Positions 25,474-35,072 of a DNA stretch of 64,000 nucleotides are shown piece by piece. The position numbers and the translations under genes were made by a program. Numbering within the stretch: the first letter of the stretch is position 1; each line of letters begins with the position of its first letter. Under the pieces are notes generated by a model. It had not been told where the DNA came from. It was given only the letters and a program-made list of their open reading frames with translations, and did not search any database. Source of the stretch: Microcoleus sp. bin48.metabat.b7b8b9.023 (GTDB lineage Bacteria > Cyanobacteriota > Cyanobacteriia > Cyanobacteriales > Microcoleaceae); the NCBI RefSeq assembly GCF_013299185.1, contig NZ_JAAFKG010000003.1, positions 180,538 through 244,537 of the forward strand. The letters run 5' to 3'.

Positions 25474-25843
25474 TAATTTAGTTGGTAATGGGAATCGGGA
25501 ATGCGTAATATCATGTCCGGTAGATTGACCGCAATAACTAAGGTTTGTAGTGCGGACTTTAGTCCGCTCTTATGCGGACTAAAGTCCGCACTACGAACCG
25601 TTTTTGTTATAGTAATTTACCGGACACGATCTAATTAGGAAAAAGGTAATTGATAATTACTCGATCGCCATTTTGCTATTTTCCATTTGCATTTTGTATG
25701 CTGTCAGACCAAACAGAGCTGAAGGCACGATTATACTAAATGTAACAAAATCTATCCCGTAGGGTGCGGGCCAAACAGAGAAAACACCGGACAAACCAAG
25801 ATTTATCCGGTACCAAAGATATTGATATTAACTCCCTTAGCCA
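25474..25843. other. Spacer between M16 genes with a composite palindrome
   Basis: The spacer holds the composite inverted repeat at 25513-25627. The remainder is AT-rich, with no coding potential. The 370-bp gap means the two M16 genes may be transcribed separately or read through. Confidence 0.5.
25513..25627. repeat. Composite nested palindrome (CCGGTA arms around a GTAGTGCGG arm pair)
   Basis: Outer arms TGTCCGGTAGATT and AATTTACCGGACA flank inner arms AGGTTTGTAGTGCGGACTTT and AAAGTCCGCACTACGAACC. The inner pair belongs to the GTAGTG-GGACTTTAGTCC family; the outer pair looks like the terminal repeat of a larger unit. Confidence 0.7.
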
Positions 25844-27109
25844 TCAGACTGGTTTGATCGCTACAGCCGCGTAGCGTCGGGGTGAGAGATATTGTTGAGC
25901 TAGGCGCTGGAGATCTGATGGCTTAAATGACTGAATCCTGGTAGGATAGCTGAGCGCTAATTCGGCAGTCGCGATCGTACTGTAATATCCGTAAAGACCC
26001 GCTAACTGTCCCGGCGTTTCGAGGGAAAAAGCAAAGTCGTTGCACAGCAAACGCTTGCAGCGCATCAGTTCTGCCTCCGAAACCGGCTCGGATTGCAATT
26101 CCCAAAGCCGATCGCAAATTCGAGATTCCACCTCTTCTAGATGCTTGGCTTCCAAGACAGCACTAATCGTAAACAAACTCGATTCCTGCTGTAGCGAAAA
26201 AGAGCTTTCGATCGCCTGTACCAATTGTAATTCTTCCCGCAGTTCCCGGACTAAACGCGAACTCCGCCCATCTGCGAGCAACACAGAGATCAAATCCAAG
26301 CCGCAAGCACTTTGCAAGTGTTCAACTCCCGGCCCAGTCCACGCCATCATCAGTCGCGCTTGTTCCAATCGGGGAAGACAGAGTTCCTGACGGCGAATTT
26401 CTACTAACGGCGGTTCGGCTTCGGCGACATATTTAGGACAATCCCACCTGTCAGAAAACCGATCGAATGCTTTGGCTGTGATATCTCTGGCTTCTTCTTC
26501 CTCAATTCCCCCGACTATCACCACAGTCATATTTTCCGGCTGATAGTGCGATCGATGAAAACACCGCATTTCGTCGGGAGTTCGCGACATCAGCAACTCT
26601 TCCGTACCGAGTACCGATCGCCTGTAGGGATGTCGCTGGTAGACTGTTTCCATCATCGCTTGGAAACCCAGCCAATCTGGATCGTCTTGAGCTTGGCGGA
26701 TTTCTTCAAGCACCACATCTCGTTCGCGATCGAATTCCGCATCCGGGATAGAAGCACGCAGCAGCAATTCTGCCAGCGGCTGCGCCGTTTCTGCTAGATA
26801 ATCTGCCCCTGCGTTGACGTAAAAATGGGCGTAGTCGTGACTTGTAGCTGCATTAGCGACACCGCCGCGATTTTCAATTACTTGGTCAAATTCTCCAGGG
26901 GCGATCGCATCCGTCCCTTTAAATATCATGTGTTCTAGAAAATGAGCCATTCCCGACCAAGAATCCGGCTCCTTCGTAGCGCCAGCCTTCACCCACACGT
27001 CTAGCGCAACCACAGGTGTGGCCGAAATCCGCTGGTGAATGACTGTTAACCCATTGTGCAGCTTCCAGACCTTGGCTGGGAACTCTAAAGCAGTGAGCAG
27101 TTGAGACAA
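25844..27109 (-). CDS. M16-family zinc metallopeptidase
   Basis: The 421-residue protein is the catalytic partner: HFLEH at residues 56-60 supplies two His ligands and the catalytic Glu, and ERDVVLEEI (about 129-137) supplies the third ligand. LDVWVKAGATKEP and HYQPENMTVVIVGG are family-typical. It has the processing-peptidase-like length of one half-unit. The C-lobe R/Y motif is less clear (SSRLVRELREELQLV), consistent with division of labour with the zinc-less neighbour. It starts at ATG 27109 (MSQLLTALEFPAK). No signal peptide is evident. Confidence 0.93.
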   Translation of the reverse strand: MSQLLTALEFPAKVWKLHNGLTVIHQRISATPVVALDVWVKAGATKEPDSWSGMAHFLEHMIFKGTDAIAPGEFDQVIENRGGVANAATSHDYAHFYVNAGADYLAETAQPLAELLLRASIPDAEFDRERDVVLEEIRQAQDDPDWLGFQAMMETVYQRHPYRRSVLGTEELLMSRTPDEMRCFHRSHYQPENMTVVIVGGIEEEEARDITAKAFDRFSDRWDCPKYVAEAEPPLVEIRRQELCLPRLEQARLMMAWTGPGVEHLQSACGLDLISVLLADGRSSRLVRELREELQLVQAIESSFSLQQESSLFTISAVLEAKHLEEVESRICDRLWELQSEPVSEAELMRCKRLLCNDFAFSLETPGQLAGLYGYYSTIATAELALSYPTRIQSFKPSDLQRLAQQYLSPRRYAAVAIKPV

Positions 27110-27429
27110 GCTAGTTATTCTTAAACTTCAGTTAACTTCGGCTTCAACTATAGTAGCGCTTTACTGATGTGCGATCGGAATTAATTGATACAAAAGTCAG
27201 TTGTCAGTTGTCTGTGGGCTGTTGTCTGTGGGTTGTGGTCATTCAGCAAGTAATTTTTGCTTTTTTTTAAACAACCTTGAGCCTTAATTTATTACCATTT
27301 TTTCGTTCAAAAGTCAATAGGTTGCGCGGGATATTAATGAATCAGTCGGGAGAAAGAGGGAGTTATCAGAATATTTCCATAAATTAAAAGATGTAAGAAC
27401 ACAAAAGACATCGAGAGGAGAAACGACAG
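27110..27429. other. Divergent spacer upstream of the hemerythrin-like gene
   Basis: It holds TCAGTTGTCAGTTGTC and CTGTGGGTTGTGG short repeats at 27190-27240. A clear ribosome-binding site, GAGAGGAG at 27413-27420, precedes the ATG at 27430. No gene is visible. Confidence 0.5.
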
Positions 27430-28458
27430 ATGGTAGCTACCCTTGAAGATACCAAGCGCCAAGCGATCGGCATGAAATTAGCAGACATGAAAGCACTGCA
27501 AAACCTGCTGATTGCAAACGAGCAATTGTTCATCAATTCCTGCAACGACTCCGAACTGTGCGATCGCTTCCGGGATATGCTGGAGGACGATCGCAAAAAC
27601 CTAGGCGTTTTAGAAACCGTAATCATTCAATACGGCGTTCAATCCGAACCTAAAGAAACCTTCACAAAAATGATCGAAGAAGTTCAGAAACTAATGGAAG
27701 GTTCTGAACTCACCCTGTTTGAAAAAGTATCCCAGCACGAACTGCTCAAACACAAACAAACAATGGCCGGCTTGTTAGTTCACAAAGCCGCTCAAGTAGT
27801 GGGTGCAGACATCGAAGCTGCCATTGTTCCCCTCAACACAGTTAACTTTGAAAACCGCGCCCACCAAGAGCAACTCAAAGGAGTTATGGAAATCTTGGGA
27901 GTGCGCGAACTTACCGGAAAAGACCCCGATCAAGGCGTTTGGGCCCGCGTCCAAGATGCGATGGCGGCCATGAGTGGTATTATCGGCGGTGCAGTTACTC
28001 GCACCAAAGAAGAGATGAACATTACCGAAATCATCTCCATGGATCACCGCAAAGTCGATACCATATTCATGGAAATCGAAAAAACCGACGATCCTCAAAA
28101 ACTGCAAGAATTCTTCGGTCAACTTTACAAAGACTTAAGCGTTCATGCAGAAGCCGAAGAACAAATTGTGTATCCCGCAGTTCGCAGCTACTACAGCGAT
28201 ACCCAAGAACTGTACGACGAGCAAGCAGCAATGAAGCAGATGCTCGCCCAAATCAAGGCTCTCAACCCCAGTTCTTCTGATTTCAAAGCTCAAATCCAAC
28301 AGCTCAAAAAAGCGGTTCAGGATCACGTTAAGGAAGAAGAAAACGATATGTTCCCTCAAATTCGCCGCAACCTCAGCGAAGCACAAATGGAACAAATGGC
28401 TACTCAATTCAAAGAAGCCAAGAGCACTATCCAGCAAGAAATGGCTGGCATTAGCTAA
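27430..28458 (+). CDS. Hemerythrin HHE-domain protein
   Basis: The 342-residue helical protein has a C-terminal hemerythrin-like domain (about 200-335): MDHRKVDTIFMEIE, HAEAEEQIVYPAV and QDHVKEEENDMFPQIRR supply the HxxxE/HxxxxD-type ligands of a di-iron oxygen-binding site. The N-terminal half (1-190) is an extra helical domain with QHELLKHKQTMAGLL and may be a degenerate second four-helix bundle. Related proteins are linked to oxygen, NO or redox sensing or to iron storage. The ATG has GAGAGGAG in front. It is monocistronic, with a hairpin terminator following. Confidence 0.9.
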   Translation: MVATLEDTKRQAIGMKLADMKALQNLLIANEQLFINSCNDSELCDRFRDMLEDDRKNLGVLETVIIQYGVQSEPKETFTKMIEEVQKLMEGSELTLFEKVSQHELLKHKQTMAGLLVHKAAQVVGADIEAAIVPLNTVNFENRAHQEQLKGVMEILGVRELTGKDPDQGVWARVQDAMAAMSGIIGGAVTRTKEEMNITEIISMDHRKVDTIFMEIEKTDDPQKLQEFFGQLYKDLSVHAEAEEQIVYPAVRSYYSDTQELYDEQAAMKQMLAQIKALNPSSSDFKAQIQQLKKAVQDHVKEEENDMFPQIRRNLSEAQMEQMATQFKEAKSTIQQEMAGIS

Positions 28459-28520
28459 TTGAGCAGCGAGCTAATTTCAATTCTAGCTAAAGCTAGAAAA
28501 CAGCTAAACTGCAACCTATC

Positions 28521-28546
28521 AATCCTGCCACCAAGATGGCGGGATT
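28521..28546 (+). terminator. Hairpin terminator of the hemerythrin-like gene
   Basis: AATCCTGCCA (28521-28530) pairs with TGGCGGGATT (28537-28546, one G-U) around a CCAAGA loop and is followed by ACTATTTTAAA. It is 63 bp after the stop. Confidence 0.6.
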
Positions 28547-28574
28547 ACTATTTTAAAAAGCAGGAAAAAAGAAA

Positions 28575-28680
28575 TATGAGGACTAAAGTCCTCAGTACAA
28601 ACTTAAAAACAAGGTTTGTAGTGAGGACTTTAGTCCTTCTTAAAAACAAGGTTTGTAGTAAGGAATTTAGTCCTTCCTAA
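28575..28680. repeat. Degenerate GTAGTGAGGACTTTAGTCC repeat cluster
   Basis: ATGAGGACTAAAGTCCTCAG, GTAGTGAGGACTTTAGTCCT and GTAGTAAGGAATTTAGTCCT, separated by TTAAAAACAAGGTTT, are successive divergent copies of the dispersed palindrome. Confidence 0.7.
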
Positions 28681-28783
28681 GCATTAACTACAGATCCGCC
28701 GTTGGGATGCAAAATTTTACCTGTGATATAAATAAAGGTTTTGTGGCGGCGGGGAATCCTTCTTTTTGCCGATCGCAGTCTAC

Positions 28784-28920
28784 TATAGCAATCCTAAATC
28801 ATTTGTGTAATTCTTGTAGGGGCAATCCGACCCCTACTCCCCGTGGTTGCCCAATCTCAGAGGGCGGGCACTCTTGGCACCGCCCCTACATATCTGTATT
28901 AATCATTTAGGATTGCTATA
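28784..28920. repeat. MITE-like element, 137 bp with 19-bp terminal inverted repeats
   Basis: The ends TATAGCAATCCTAAATCAT and ATCATTTAGGATTGCTATA are inverted with minimal mismatch. The interior has a second palindromic tract (GTAGGGGCAATCCGACCCCT; GGGCGGGCAC/CACCGCCCCT). TA duplication at the ends is possible (TACTATAG / TATACTA). No open frame: a non-autonomous transposable unit. Confidence 0.75.
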
Positions 28921-29040
28921 CTAAAGACAGTTTGTGCGATCGGCACAAAAGTAAACTGCACCCCAAAACAATGTTTGACGTGCAGTTTAAACTAGCTAAT
29001 TACTAATAGTTGAGTTTCAAACTAGAAACCCAACTTCAGA

Positions 29041-31560
29041 TTAGAACACTTGGATTGGAGCAGGAGCAGCCAACAGCCAATCCTCAGACTTATCTTGTGT
29101 AGTTGCAAAAGTCAGCGAACTTGCTGTTTTCAAGGCTTCAAGATCGTCAAAGTTGGTAACAACTCCACTCGATGCGACGAATTCAGCGATACTGCTGGCT
29201 GTCACTGTAGCATCGGCACTGCCACCGTTAGTCAAAGGATCGTTGCTAACTGTAGCATCCATATCCGTACCGCCGGTCACTAGATCCAAGCTAGAAGCAG
29301 TTCTTGCTGGAGTCGCTACTGGCGCCGAAGGCGTAGTATTTGGGCCCGGCACGTTAAAGGTAACAGGATTAGGCCCTGTCCGGATCGGGAACGGGTTGGG
29401 AACGTTCGGATCGTCGAAAACTTCCAAAACCGAGTAAGTGGCCGGGATCAAATTCGGGAATAGAGCAATCCCTTGTGCGTTCGTTCTCACCAAAGGCTCA
29501 GTAGCGGCATCGTAACGATTGTTCCGGTTCAAATCCAAAGTAAATGGAACATTAGCCAGACGAGGTTCGGTTCCGTCTTGTACGCCGTTGCGGTTGTCGT
29601 CTCGGAATTTGGGAACTAACAAATCATAGCGGCGAGAGTTACCAATCAAAGCGCAAGTAAAGGTTTGATTGGGGCCCAAAACGATATTGAGCGGTTGAGT
29701 CGTCTGGAAGAAACCAGGAGGAGGTACTTCTCGCAGGTTGTAAGTACCGGGACGCAAATTTCTGAAAGCAAAAGTACCAAACTGATCGCTAGTGGTAGTT
29801 GCTTCCCCTGCATCCAGGGCACCGTTGTTATTGGTATCGAGAAAAACAGTAACGCCGCTAATCGCCGGTTCGTTTCCGTCTCGGTAGCCATTCAAGTTAA
29901 AGTCCTCGAATTTGCAACCAGTGATGTTGCTATTGGGCGTGTTTGCAAAAGTAACGTTAGCGTCCTGAAGGTTGAGAGTTACCGGAACACCAGCAGTTGT
30001 CGAAGGCGAAAAACCAGCCGGTACGACTTCCCGCACCGTGTAATTGCCCGGTTGCAAGTTGGTAAATGCTCCTCTTCCTTGAGCATTCGTCTGTATTTGT
30101 TGTTCTCCGGCGTCAGGAGTGCCATTATTGTTGGTGTCTAGGAAGACAGTGACACCGCTAATTGGTGCTTCACCCTGAATAGGCTCGAAGCGACCGTTTC
30201 CGTTCAGGTCATTGTATTTGAATACAGTGATGTTAGGTAGAGTGTTTCCCACACCAGAATTACTTCCATTCCCAGTATTAGCTCCCACAGGAGTAAAGAT
30301 AACTGCTGGTGAGGGGTTAGTCGCTGGGAAAGGTAAAGGGGTGTTGGCAAAAATCGGCCGCTCGCCTGTGGCGGCGATCGATCTTTCCCCAGCCTGTTGA
30401 ACGCCGTCGCGGTTGGTATCTACGAATTTAGGGTCGTTTGGTTTCAGTGTATAGGTTGAATCTGTTACTAAGATCGGTTGCTCTCTGCTGATCGTACCCT
30501 GGAACCGTGCTTGCGGGCCTGGTGCCGAAACCAGAGCGGGGTTAGGAGTAGTTGCCACTGGAGCATTGAGGTTGCCTGGGACACCGCCACCGGGGAGTGT
30601 CGCTGGAAAAATTTCCAAGACAGAGTAATTGGCAGCTCTCAAATCCCTGAAGGTAGCAACTCCGTTTACATCGGTGATAGCGATGGGTTCTGAGGCTTGA
30701 TCCCAGCGACCGTTCCCGTTCAAATCTAAAATGAAGGGTACGTTAGCAATGGGGGGTTCAAAAACTCCATTGACCACATTTCGCGTGCCACTGCGGTCAT
30801 TGTCCCGAAATTTGTTAATTTCAATTTGATAAAGAGGAGTGTCGCCAACTTGAGCGCAGGCAAAGGTTTGACCGGGGGCTACCGTTACGTCCAGTACAGG
30901 GATGTTGTTGGGTGGGGTGCTTTGGGGGAAATCTCTTTCTAGGGGTTCTCCGTTGATACCGTTGACTCGTTCTTCCCGAACTCTGTATGTTCCAGGTGTT
31001 ACATTAAACGACCACCCACCATTTTTGTCTGTTAATGTGTTAAGTTCCCCTGCATCTAATCGGCCGTTGGGGACGCTGCCGTTGCTGCCATCAAGATATA
31101 TCCTGACATTTTTAATCCCCGGTTCATTCCCGTCTCGAAAGCCGTCGGCATCTATGTCTAAGTATTTGCATCCAACAATCCGGCTACCCACAAGCTGGGT
31201 GTTGCCAAAGAAAACGTTGGTGTTTGTGTTTCCAACAGTGACAGCGAGGGGATTCGGAGTCGTGGTACGGAAACCAGCCGGTACTGTTGTTTCTGTGACT
31301 ACGTAGTTGCCGGGAACCAGATTTATGAACGAGAACCCTCCGTTAGCGTCTGTAAGGACGGAGACATCGCCTGTATCTAATCGGCCGTTGCTGCCGATCG
31401 CAGGTTCGAGGAGAATGGGGATATTTGCCAGACCTGGTTCATTTGCCTGTCTGATCCCATCCGCGTTCAAGTCATTGAACTTGATACCTAAAATTGCCGG
31501 GCCTGTATTCCCAACCTGTAATTGCTGGGCAATCCGCTCTTCGCTAGTTAAATTTGCCAT
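29041..31560 (-). CDS. Multi-domain SdrD B-like repeat protein
   Basis: The 839-residue protein is built of about seven beta-sandwich units. Each opens with a motif like KFNDLNADGIRQANEPGLAN or KYLDIDADGFRDGNEPGIKN and closes with PGNYVVTETTVPAGF, as in Cna-B/SdrD B domains. DxDxDGxxDxxEP loops resemble EF-hand calcium sites. No signal peptide is present at MANLTSEERIAQQ; the last 120 residues, after SSLDLVTGGTDMDATVSNDP, are shared with the neighbouring 638-residue-frame protein and may be a secretion or anchoring tail. Likely an extracellular adhesive or sheath protein. The Asn-rich D/N/G composition fits calcium binding. Confidence 0.85.
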   Translation of the reverse strand: MANLTSEERIAQQLQVGNTGPAILGIKFNDLNADGIRQANEPGLANIPILLEPAIGSNGRLDTGDVSVLTDANGGFSFINLVPGNYVVTETTVPAGFRTTTPNPLAVTVGNTNTNVFFGNTQLVGSRIVGCKYLDIDADGFRDGNEPGIKNVRIYLDGSNGSVPNGRLDAGELNTLTDKNGGWSFNVTPGTYRVREERVNGINGEPLERDFPQSTPPNNIPVLDVTVAPGQTFACAQVGDTPLYQIEINKFRDNDRSGTRNVVNGVFEPPIANVPFILDLNGNGRWDQASEPIAITDVNGVATFRDLRAANYSVLEIFPATLPGGGVPGNLNAPVATTPNPALVSAPGPQARFQGTISREQPILVTDSTYTLKPNDPKFVDTNRDGVQQAGERSIAATGERPIFANTPLPFPATNPSPAVIFTPVGANTGNGSNSGVGNTLPNITVFKYNDLNGNGRFEPIQGEAPISGVTVFLDTNNNGTPDAGEQQIQTNAQGRGAFTNLQPGNYTVREVVPAGFSPSTTAGVPVTLNLQDANVTFANTPNSNITGCKFEDFNLNGYRDGNEPAISGVTVFLDTNNNGALDAGEATTTSDQFGTFAFRNLRPGTYNLREVPPPGFFQTTQPLNIVLGPNQTFTCALIGNSRRYDLLVPKFRDDNRNGVQDGTEPRLANVPFTLDLNRNNRYDAATEPLVRTNAQGIALFPNLIPATYSVLEVFDDPNVPNPFPIRTGPNPVTFNVPGPNTTPSAPVATPARTASSLDLVTGGTDMDATVSNDPLTNGGSADATVTASSIAEFVASSGVVTNFDDLEALKTASSLTFATTQDKSEDWLLAAPAPIQVF

Positions 31561-32270
31561 GATTTCTCTCCTTCACACCTAAATCCACGTAAATTACAGA
31601 CTACTGTATGGGTTTGTCAATAGCTGAGTAGTTTTTGCTAGTCGCTGACAATTGCCACTCGATTTTACATACGTCTGTGCTTGAGGTAATGTTCCCCATC
31701 TCACATAACAATGCCTCAAGCTTTGTCGCTGGCCAGTATATCAGGTTTTGAAGAGCCCTGGCAATTTGAGGGCAACATCTTTAAGATTTGCACGCCTTCT
31801 CTCTCCGTACATACTTGCTGGTTTGAGCTCTAAAAAGGACTTGATTGAGTGCTTGCCCCGATCGCAAGTCGGGCGGCATTGTTCGGGTTTGTCAGGGTTT
31901 GCTGTCAAGATGCGATCGCAGGCTCTGGGATTGCCTCTTCACAACAAGCTCTTCACAACAAGCTTTAGACCGATCGAGCTACCGCACTGGATATGATTTG
32001 CTTTGCCTGAAAATATGCCGATCGGGGTTAGGGGAACTGTCTGATAGTTTCTGACTTACGCTCAATTCTACAGCCTCTGAAATATTCCACCCAATATACA
32101 ACAAGCCAGCTTCGGGGTTCCCGGAACTTATGCTTGAGTCTTGGACGCTGCCAAGAATAGGGTATCACGCGATCGCCCTTTAACCTCTTCTTGATTTTTA
32201 TTTGCAGTTTGGCATTCCGGGCGATTAATCACCCGATAGCTGCGCCCCGCGTCCTCGATCGAAACCTCCA
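31561..32270. other. 710-bp spacer between the two Sdr-like genes, no gene seen
   Basis: Frames here (for example 31748-31996, plus) have atypical composition and no motif. The segment should contain the promoter of the 29041-31560 gene; no clear -10/-35 pair was found. CAACAAGCTCTTCACAACAA is a small direct repeat at 31940-31963. Confidence 0.5.
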
Positions 32271-34169
32271 TCACCCACCCGAACGAGTTTCGAGATTCCA
32301 ATTAATTAATTCATTTCTATTGACAAACCCGCCGATTTGTGTACTAGGTTCCCAAAGTGGATTCTGTTGCCCAAAGTTAGGAAGATTGCCTAAATTCGCG
32401 ACAGGTCGATCGAGCAAAAGATCGCTAATTTGATAATTATCGCGACTCGCGATCGCCAGCGAGGTATCCGCCCCCATATTGCCGGCAGGTTCGCCCCCAT
32501 AGCCAGCATCCGTCAGCGGGTCGCCTTTCAAGGATGTAGCCAATCGACTTTCAGCCTCTCCAGTCAACAAATCGATACTGCTAGCCCGAACATCTGCGGA
32601 GACAACTACCAGGGCAGGCGGAGTTGTTTGAATGAAACCGGGTGGCGGAACTTCCCGAATGATGTAACCACCTACCGGAACATTGCGGAAACTGTAATTG
32701 CCCTGACTGTCGCTAAAAGCACTGGCTTCGCCCGGATCTAAACGGCTGTTGTTATTGAGGTCAATGTAAATTTGGGTATTGGCGATCGGCGGTTCCCCGG
32801 GGTCTAGGCGACCGTTGGCGTTAAAATCGTTAAATTTGACACCGCTAATCGTACCAGTTACCAACACGTTACCAAAGCTGAGATTGGTGGCATTTGTGCC
32901 GTTACCCACAGTAATCGGAGTCGGATTTGGCGTAGTTTGTCGGAAACCGGGCTGCGGGACTTCTCTCACCGAATAAATGCCTTGGGGCAAGTTGATAAAA
33001 GAGAAATTACCTTGGGGATTTGTTAAAGTCGAAGGTTCGTTGGGATCTCGGGCGTTGTTGTTGTTGGTGTCGAGGTAAATCGGCCAGTTGGCAACTCTCG
33101 GTTCCGTTGGTTCGTTGACACCGTTAGCGTTGAGGTCGTTGAACTTAAAGCCGCTGATGCTGCCGGTGGGGAAATTGTTGCCAAAATTGACCCCGACAGC
33201 GTTAGTATTGCCCGTAATGTCGATCGACCCTGGATTTGGCGTAGTCTGAATCCATCCCGGTTGCTGAACTTCCCTCACCAAATAGCGGCCCGGCGAAACA
33301 TTGCCAAAAGTGTAATTTCCTTCCGGGTTGGTGATGGTATTGGGCTCTCCCGGATCAAACCTGTTGTTGGCGTTTAGATCGAGGTAAATTTGCCAGTTAA
33401 CCAGAGGCGGATCTGTCGCGTCTCGGACACTGTTGGCATTGAGGTCATTGTATTTGAGACCGCTGATGCTGCCGACAAAAAACACATTACCAAAATTGAC
33501 GTTGCCGATCGCGGCGTTGGAAGTAACGTTAATCGGGCCCGGGTCAGGCGTGGTTTGGCGAAAACCCGGTTGCTGGACTTCTCTGACCAAATATGTATTT
33601 GCCGGAATATTGACAAAAGCGTAATTCCCTTGAAGGTTTGTAATAGTAGAAGGTTCGCCACCGTCTAGCCGATTGTTGCGGTTGAGGTCGAGGTAAATCT
33701 GCCAGTTAGCTAGGGGCGGTTCCCCCGGATCGAGGCGGCCGTTGCTGTTGATGTCGTTGAATTTTGTACCTGCGATCGTCCCAGCGTTGAAATTATTGCC
33801 AAAATTAATATTGCTAGCATTTGTCCCGCTGGTTATTGTTATGGGTGCGGGATTCGGGGTAGTTTGGCGAAAGTTCGGCTGCTGGACTTCTCTAACTTGA
33901 TAAGTCCCCGGTGGCAGGTTGGCAAAAATGTAGTTGCCTTGGGCGTTGGTGAGGGTAGAAGGTTCACCGCCATCGATCCGGTTGTTGTTGTTGAGATCGA
34001 GGTAGATTTGCCAGTTGGGAATTGGCACATCACCGCCGTCGGGCCGTCCGTTGGCGTTGAAGTCGTTGTATTTGTTGCCGCTGATGCTGCCGACTTGGAA
34101 GTTGCCGATGTTGACATTGCCGATGTCTATTTGGCTAGCGGTTCTGGTAGGGTTACTGGATTCGGTCAT
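32271..34169 (-). CDS. Protein with five tandem SdrD B-like repeats
   Basis: From ATG 34169 (MTESSNPTRTASQIDIGN) the protein has five repeats of about 95-100 residues. Each carries SISGxKxNDxNxNG, NWQIYLDLNxNNRxDxGEPS, a GNYxFxN strand, YxVREVQQPGFRQTTPNP and NVNFGN. The frame runs to a TTG at 34187, but the ATG fits better. The DLNxNNRxDxGE loops look like calcium-binding sites. After the repeats, RASSIDLLTGEAESRLATSL and a Gly-rich region match the tail of the 839-residue neighbour. No N-terminal signal peptide, so secretion by a type I-like route is inferred. Presumed surface or sheath protein. Confidence 0.87.
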   Translation of the reverse strand: MTESSNPTRTASQIDIGNVNIGNFQVGSISGNKYNDFNANGRPDGGDVPIPNWQIYLDLNNNNRIDGGEPSTLTNAQGNYIFANLPPGTYQVREVQQPNFRQTTPNPAPITITSGTNASNINFGNNFNAGTIAGTKFNDINSNGRLDPGEPPLANWQIYLDLNRNNRLDGGEPSTITNLQGNYAFVNIPANTYLVREVQQPGFRQTTPDPGPINVTSNAAIGNVNFGNVFFVGSISGLKYNDLNANSVRDATDPPLVNWQIYLDLNANNRFDPGEPNTITNPEGNYTFGNVSPGRYLVREVQQPGWIQTTPNPGSIDITGNTNAVGVNFGNNFPTGSISGFKFNDLNANGVNEPTEPRVANWPIYLDTNNNNARDPNEPSTLTNPQGNFSFINLPQGIYSVREVPQPGFRQTTPNPTPITVGNGTNATNLSFGNVLVTGTISGVKFNDFNANGRLDPGEPPIANTQIYIDLNNNSRLDPGEASAFSDSQGNYSFRNVPVGGYIIREVPPPGFIQTTPPALVVVSADVRASSIDLLTGEAESRLATSLKGDPLTDAGYGGEPAGNMGADTSLAIASRDNYQISDLLLDRPVANLGNLPNFGQQNPLWEPSTQIGGFVNRNELINWNLETRSGG

Positions 34170-34391
34170 GGTGTTGGTGTGGCCCAATGAACGCGGTTTA
34201 ATCTTTGCTCTACGGCAATCTAGCAGTTTTTTTTGCCAATTGCAGCTATTTTAGGGGATTAATTTTTTTTATCAAAGGGAAGGACTGGGAATCAAAAATG
34301 CCCGATGCCCGATGCCCTCTTTGCCCGATGCCCAATTTTTTCCAGATTTGATGTACGATCGCTACCAAGTTTTGCAGAGGTCAAATTTTCC

Positions 34392-35072
34392 ATGTCCCGA
34401 AACCTGATAGGAAACTGGAATAAAGCCCGCGAAGTTCCGAGTTTACTCCTCGGCTTGAGTTTGTGCGGTTTTTCGGCACTGGGTGCGATCGCCTCTACTC
34501 CTGCTAATGCACAGCTACCCGCCTCCGAACCAGGTAATAATAACAGCCCGATCGCCCAAACAGGTGCGATCGTCCGCCCCGCGATCAAAATCGGCAGTCG
34601 AGGCTCAGATGTTACCGAACTCCAAGCTGCTCTTAAATTATTGGGATTTTATAACGGCGAGGTAGACGGGATTTTCTCGCAAAGCACCGCTAAAGCTGTG
34701 TCTCAGTTTCAGGAAGCAGCAGGCATCGCCCCAGACGGCATAGTCGGTCAAAATACTTGGAACCGGCTGTTTCCAGCGACTCCGAACGCTAGTGTTGAAA
34801 ACCCGATCGCCAACGCTCCTGCAACCCCCGAAAACACAGAGATTAACCCCCAACCGCAGCCGACAAATTTTCCTGTTTTGAGAAGACGAATGCGGGGGCC
34901 GGCAGTCAGAGAGTTGCAAGAGCGACTGAGGGCTAAGGGATTTTTGCGTGTCAGTGCTGACGGCGTGTTCGGGCGCGAAACTGAAGTTGCTGTCAAGGCT
35001 GCTCAACGAAAATATCAACTACCAGCAGACGGCATTGTCGGCCGCGCTACTTGGGAAGCCCTGCTGCGTTGA
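34392..35072 (+). CDS. Secreted protein with two peptidoglycan-binding domains
   Basis: The 226-residue protein begins MSRNLIGNWNKAREVPSLLL with a signal peptide cleaved after TPANA (about 40). Two PG_binding_1 domains follow: IGSRGSDVTELQAALKLLGF...DGIVGQNTWNRLF (about 65-125) and RMRGPAVRELQERLRAKGFL...DGIVGRATWEALL (about 162-226), joined by a Pro/Asn/Gln linker. I chose the ATG at 34392 because it gives a clean signal peptide; the frame opens upstream at 34305 with unrelated residues. No catalytic domain is fused. It binds the cell wall and may scaffold partner enzymes. Divergent from the Sdr-like gene. Confidence 0.92.
   Translation: MSRNLIGNWNKAREVPSLLLGLSLCGFSALGAIASTPANAQLPASEPGNNNSPIAQTGAIVRPAIKIGSRGSDVTELQAALKLLGFYNGEVDGIFSQSTAKAVSQFQEAAGIAPDGIVGQNTWNRLFPATPNASVENPIANAPATPENTEINPQPQPTNFPVLRRRMRGPAVRELQERLRAKGFLRVSADGVFGRETEVAVKAAQRKYQLPADGIVGRATWEALLR

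Larger units (their letters stand above)
28459..29040. other. Spacer with hairpin, tandem and MITE-like repeats
   Basis: It contains the hairpin at 28521-28546, three degenerate copies of the TTTGTAGTGAGGACTTTAGTCC repeat (28575-28680) and a 137-bp element with terminal inverted repeats (28784-28920). No credible gene is present. Confidence 0.6.

Noticed and set aside
31748..32054. 82- and 69-residue frames between the Sdr-like genes
   Set aside because: Two overlapping frames of the same stretch with atypical composition and no motif.
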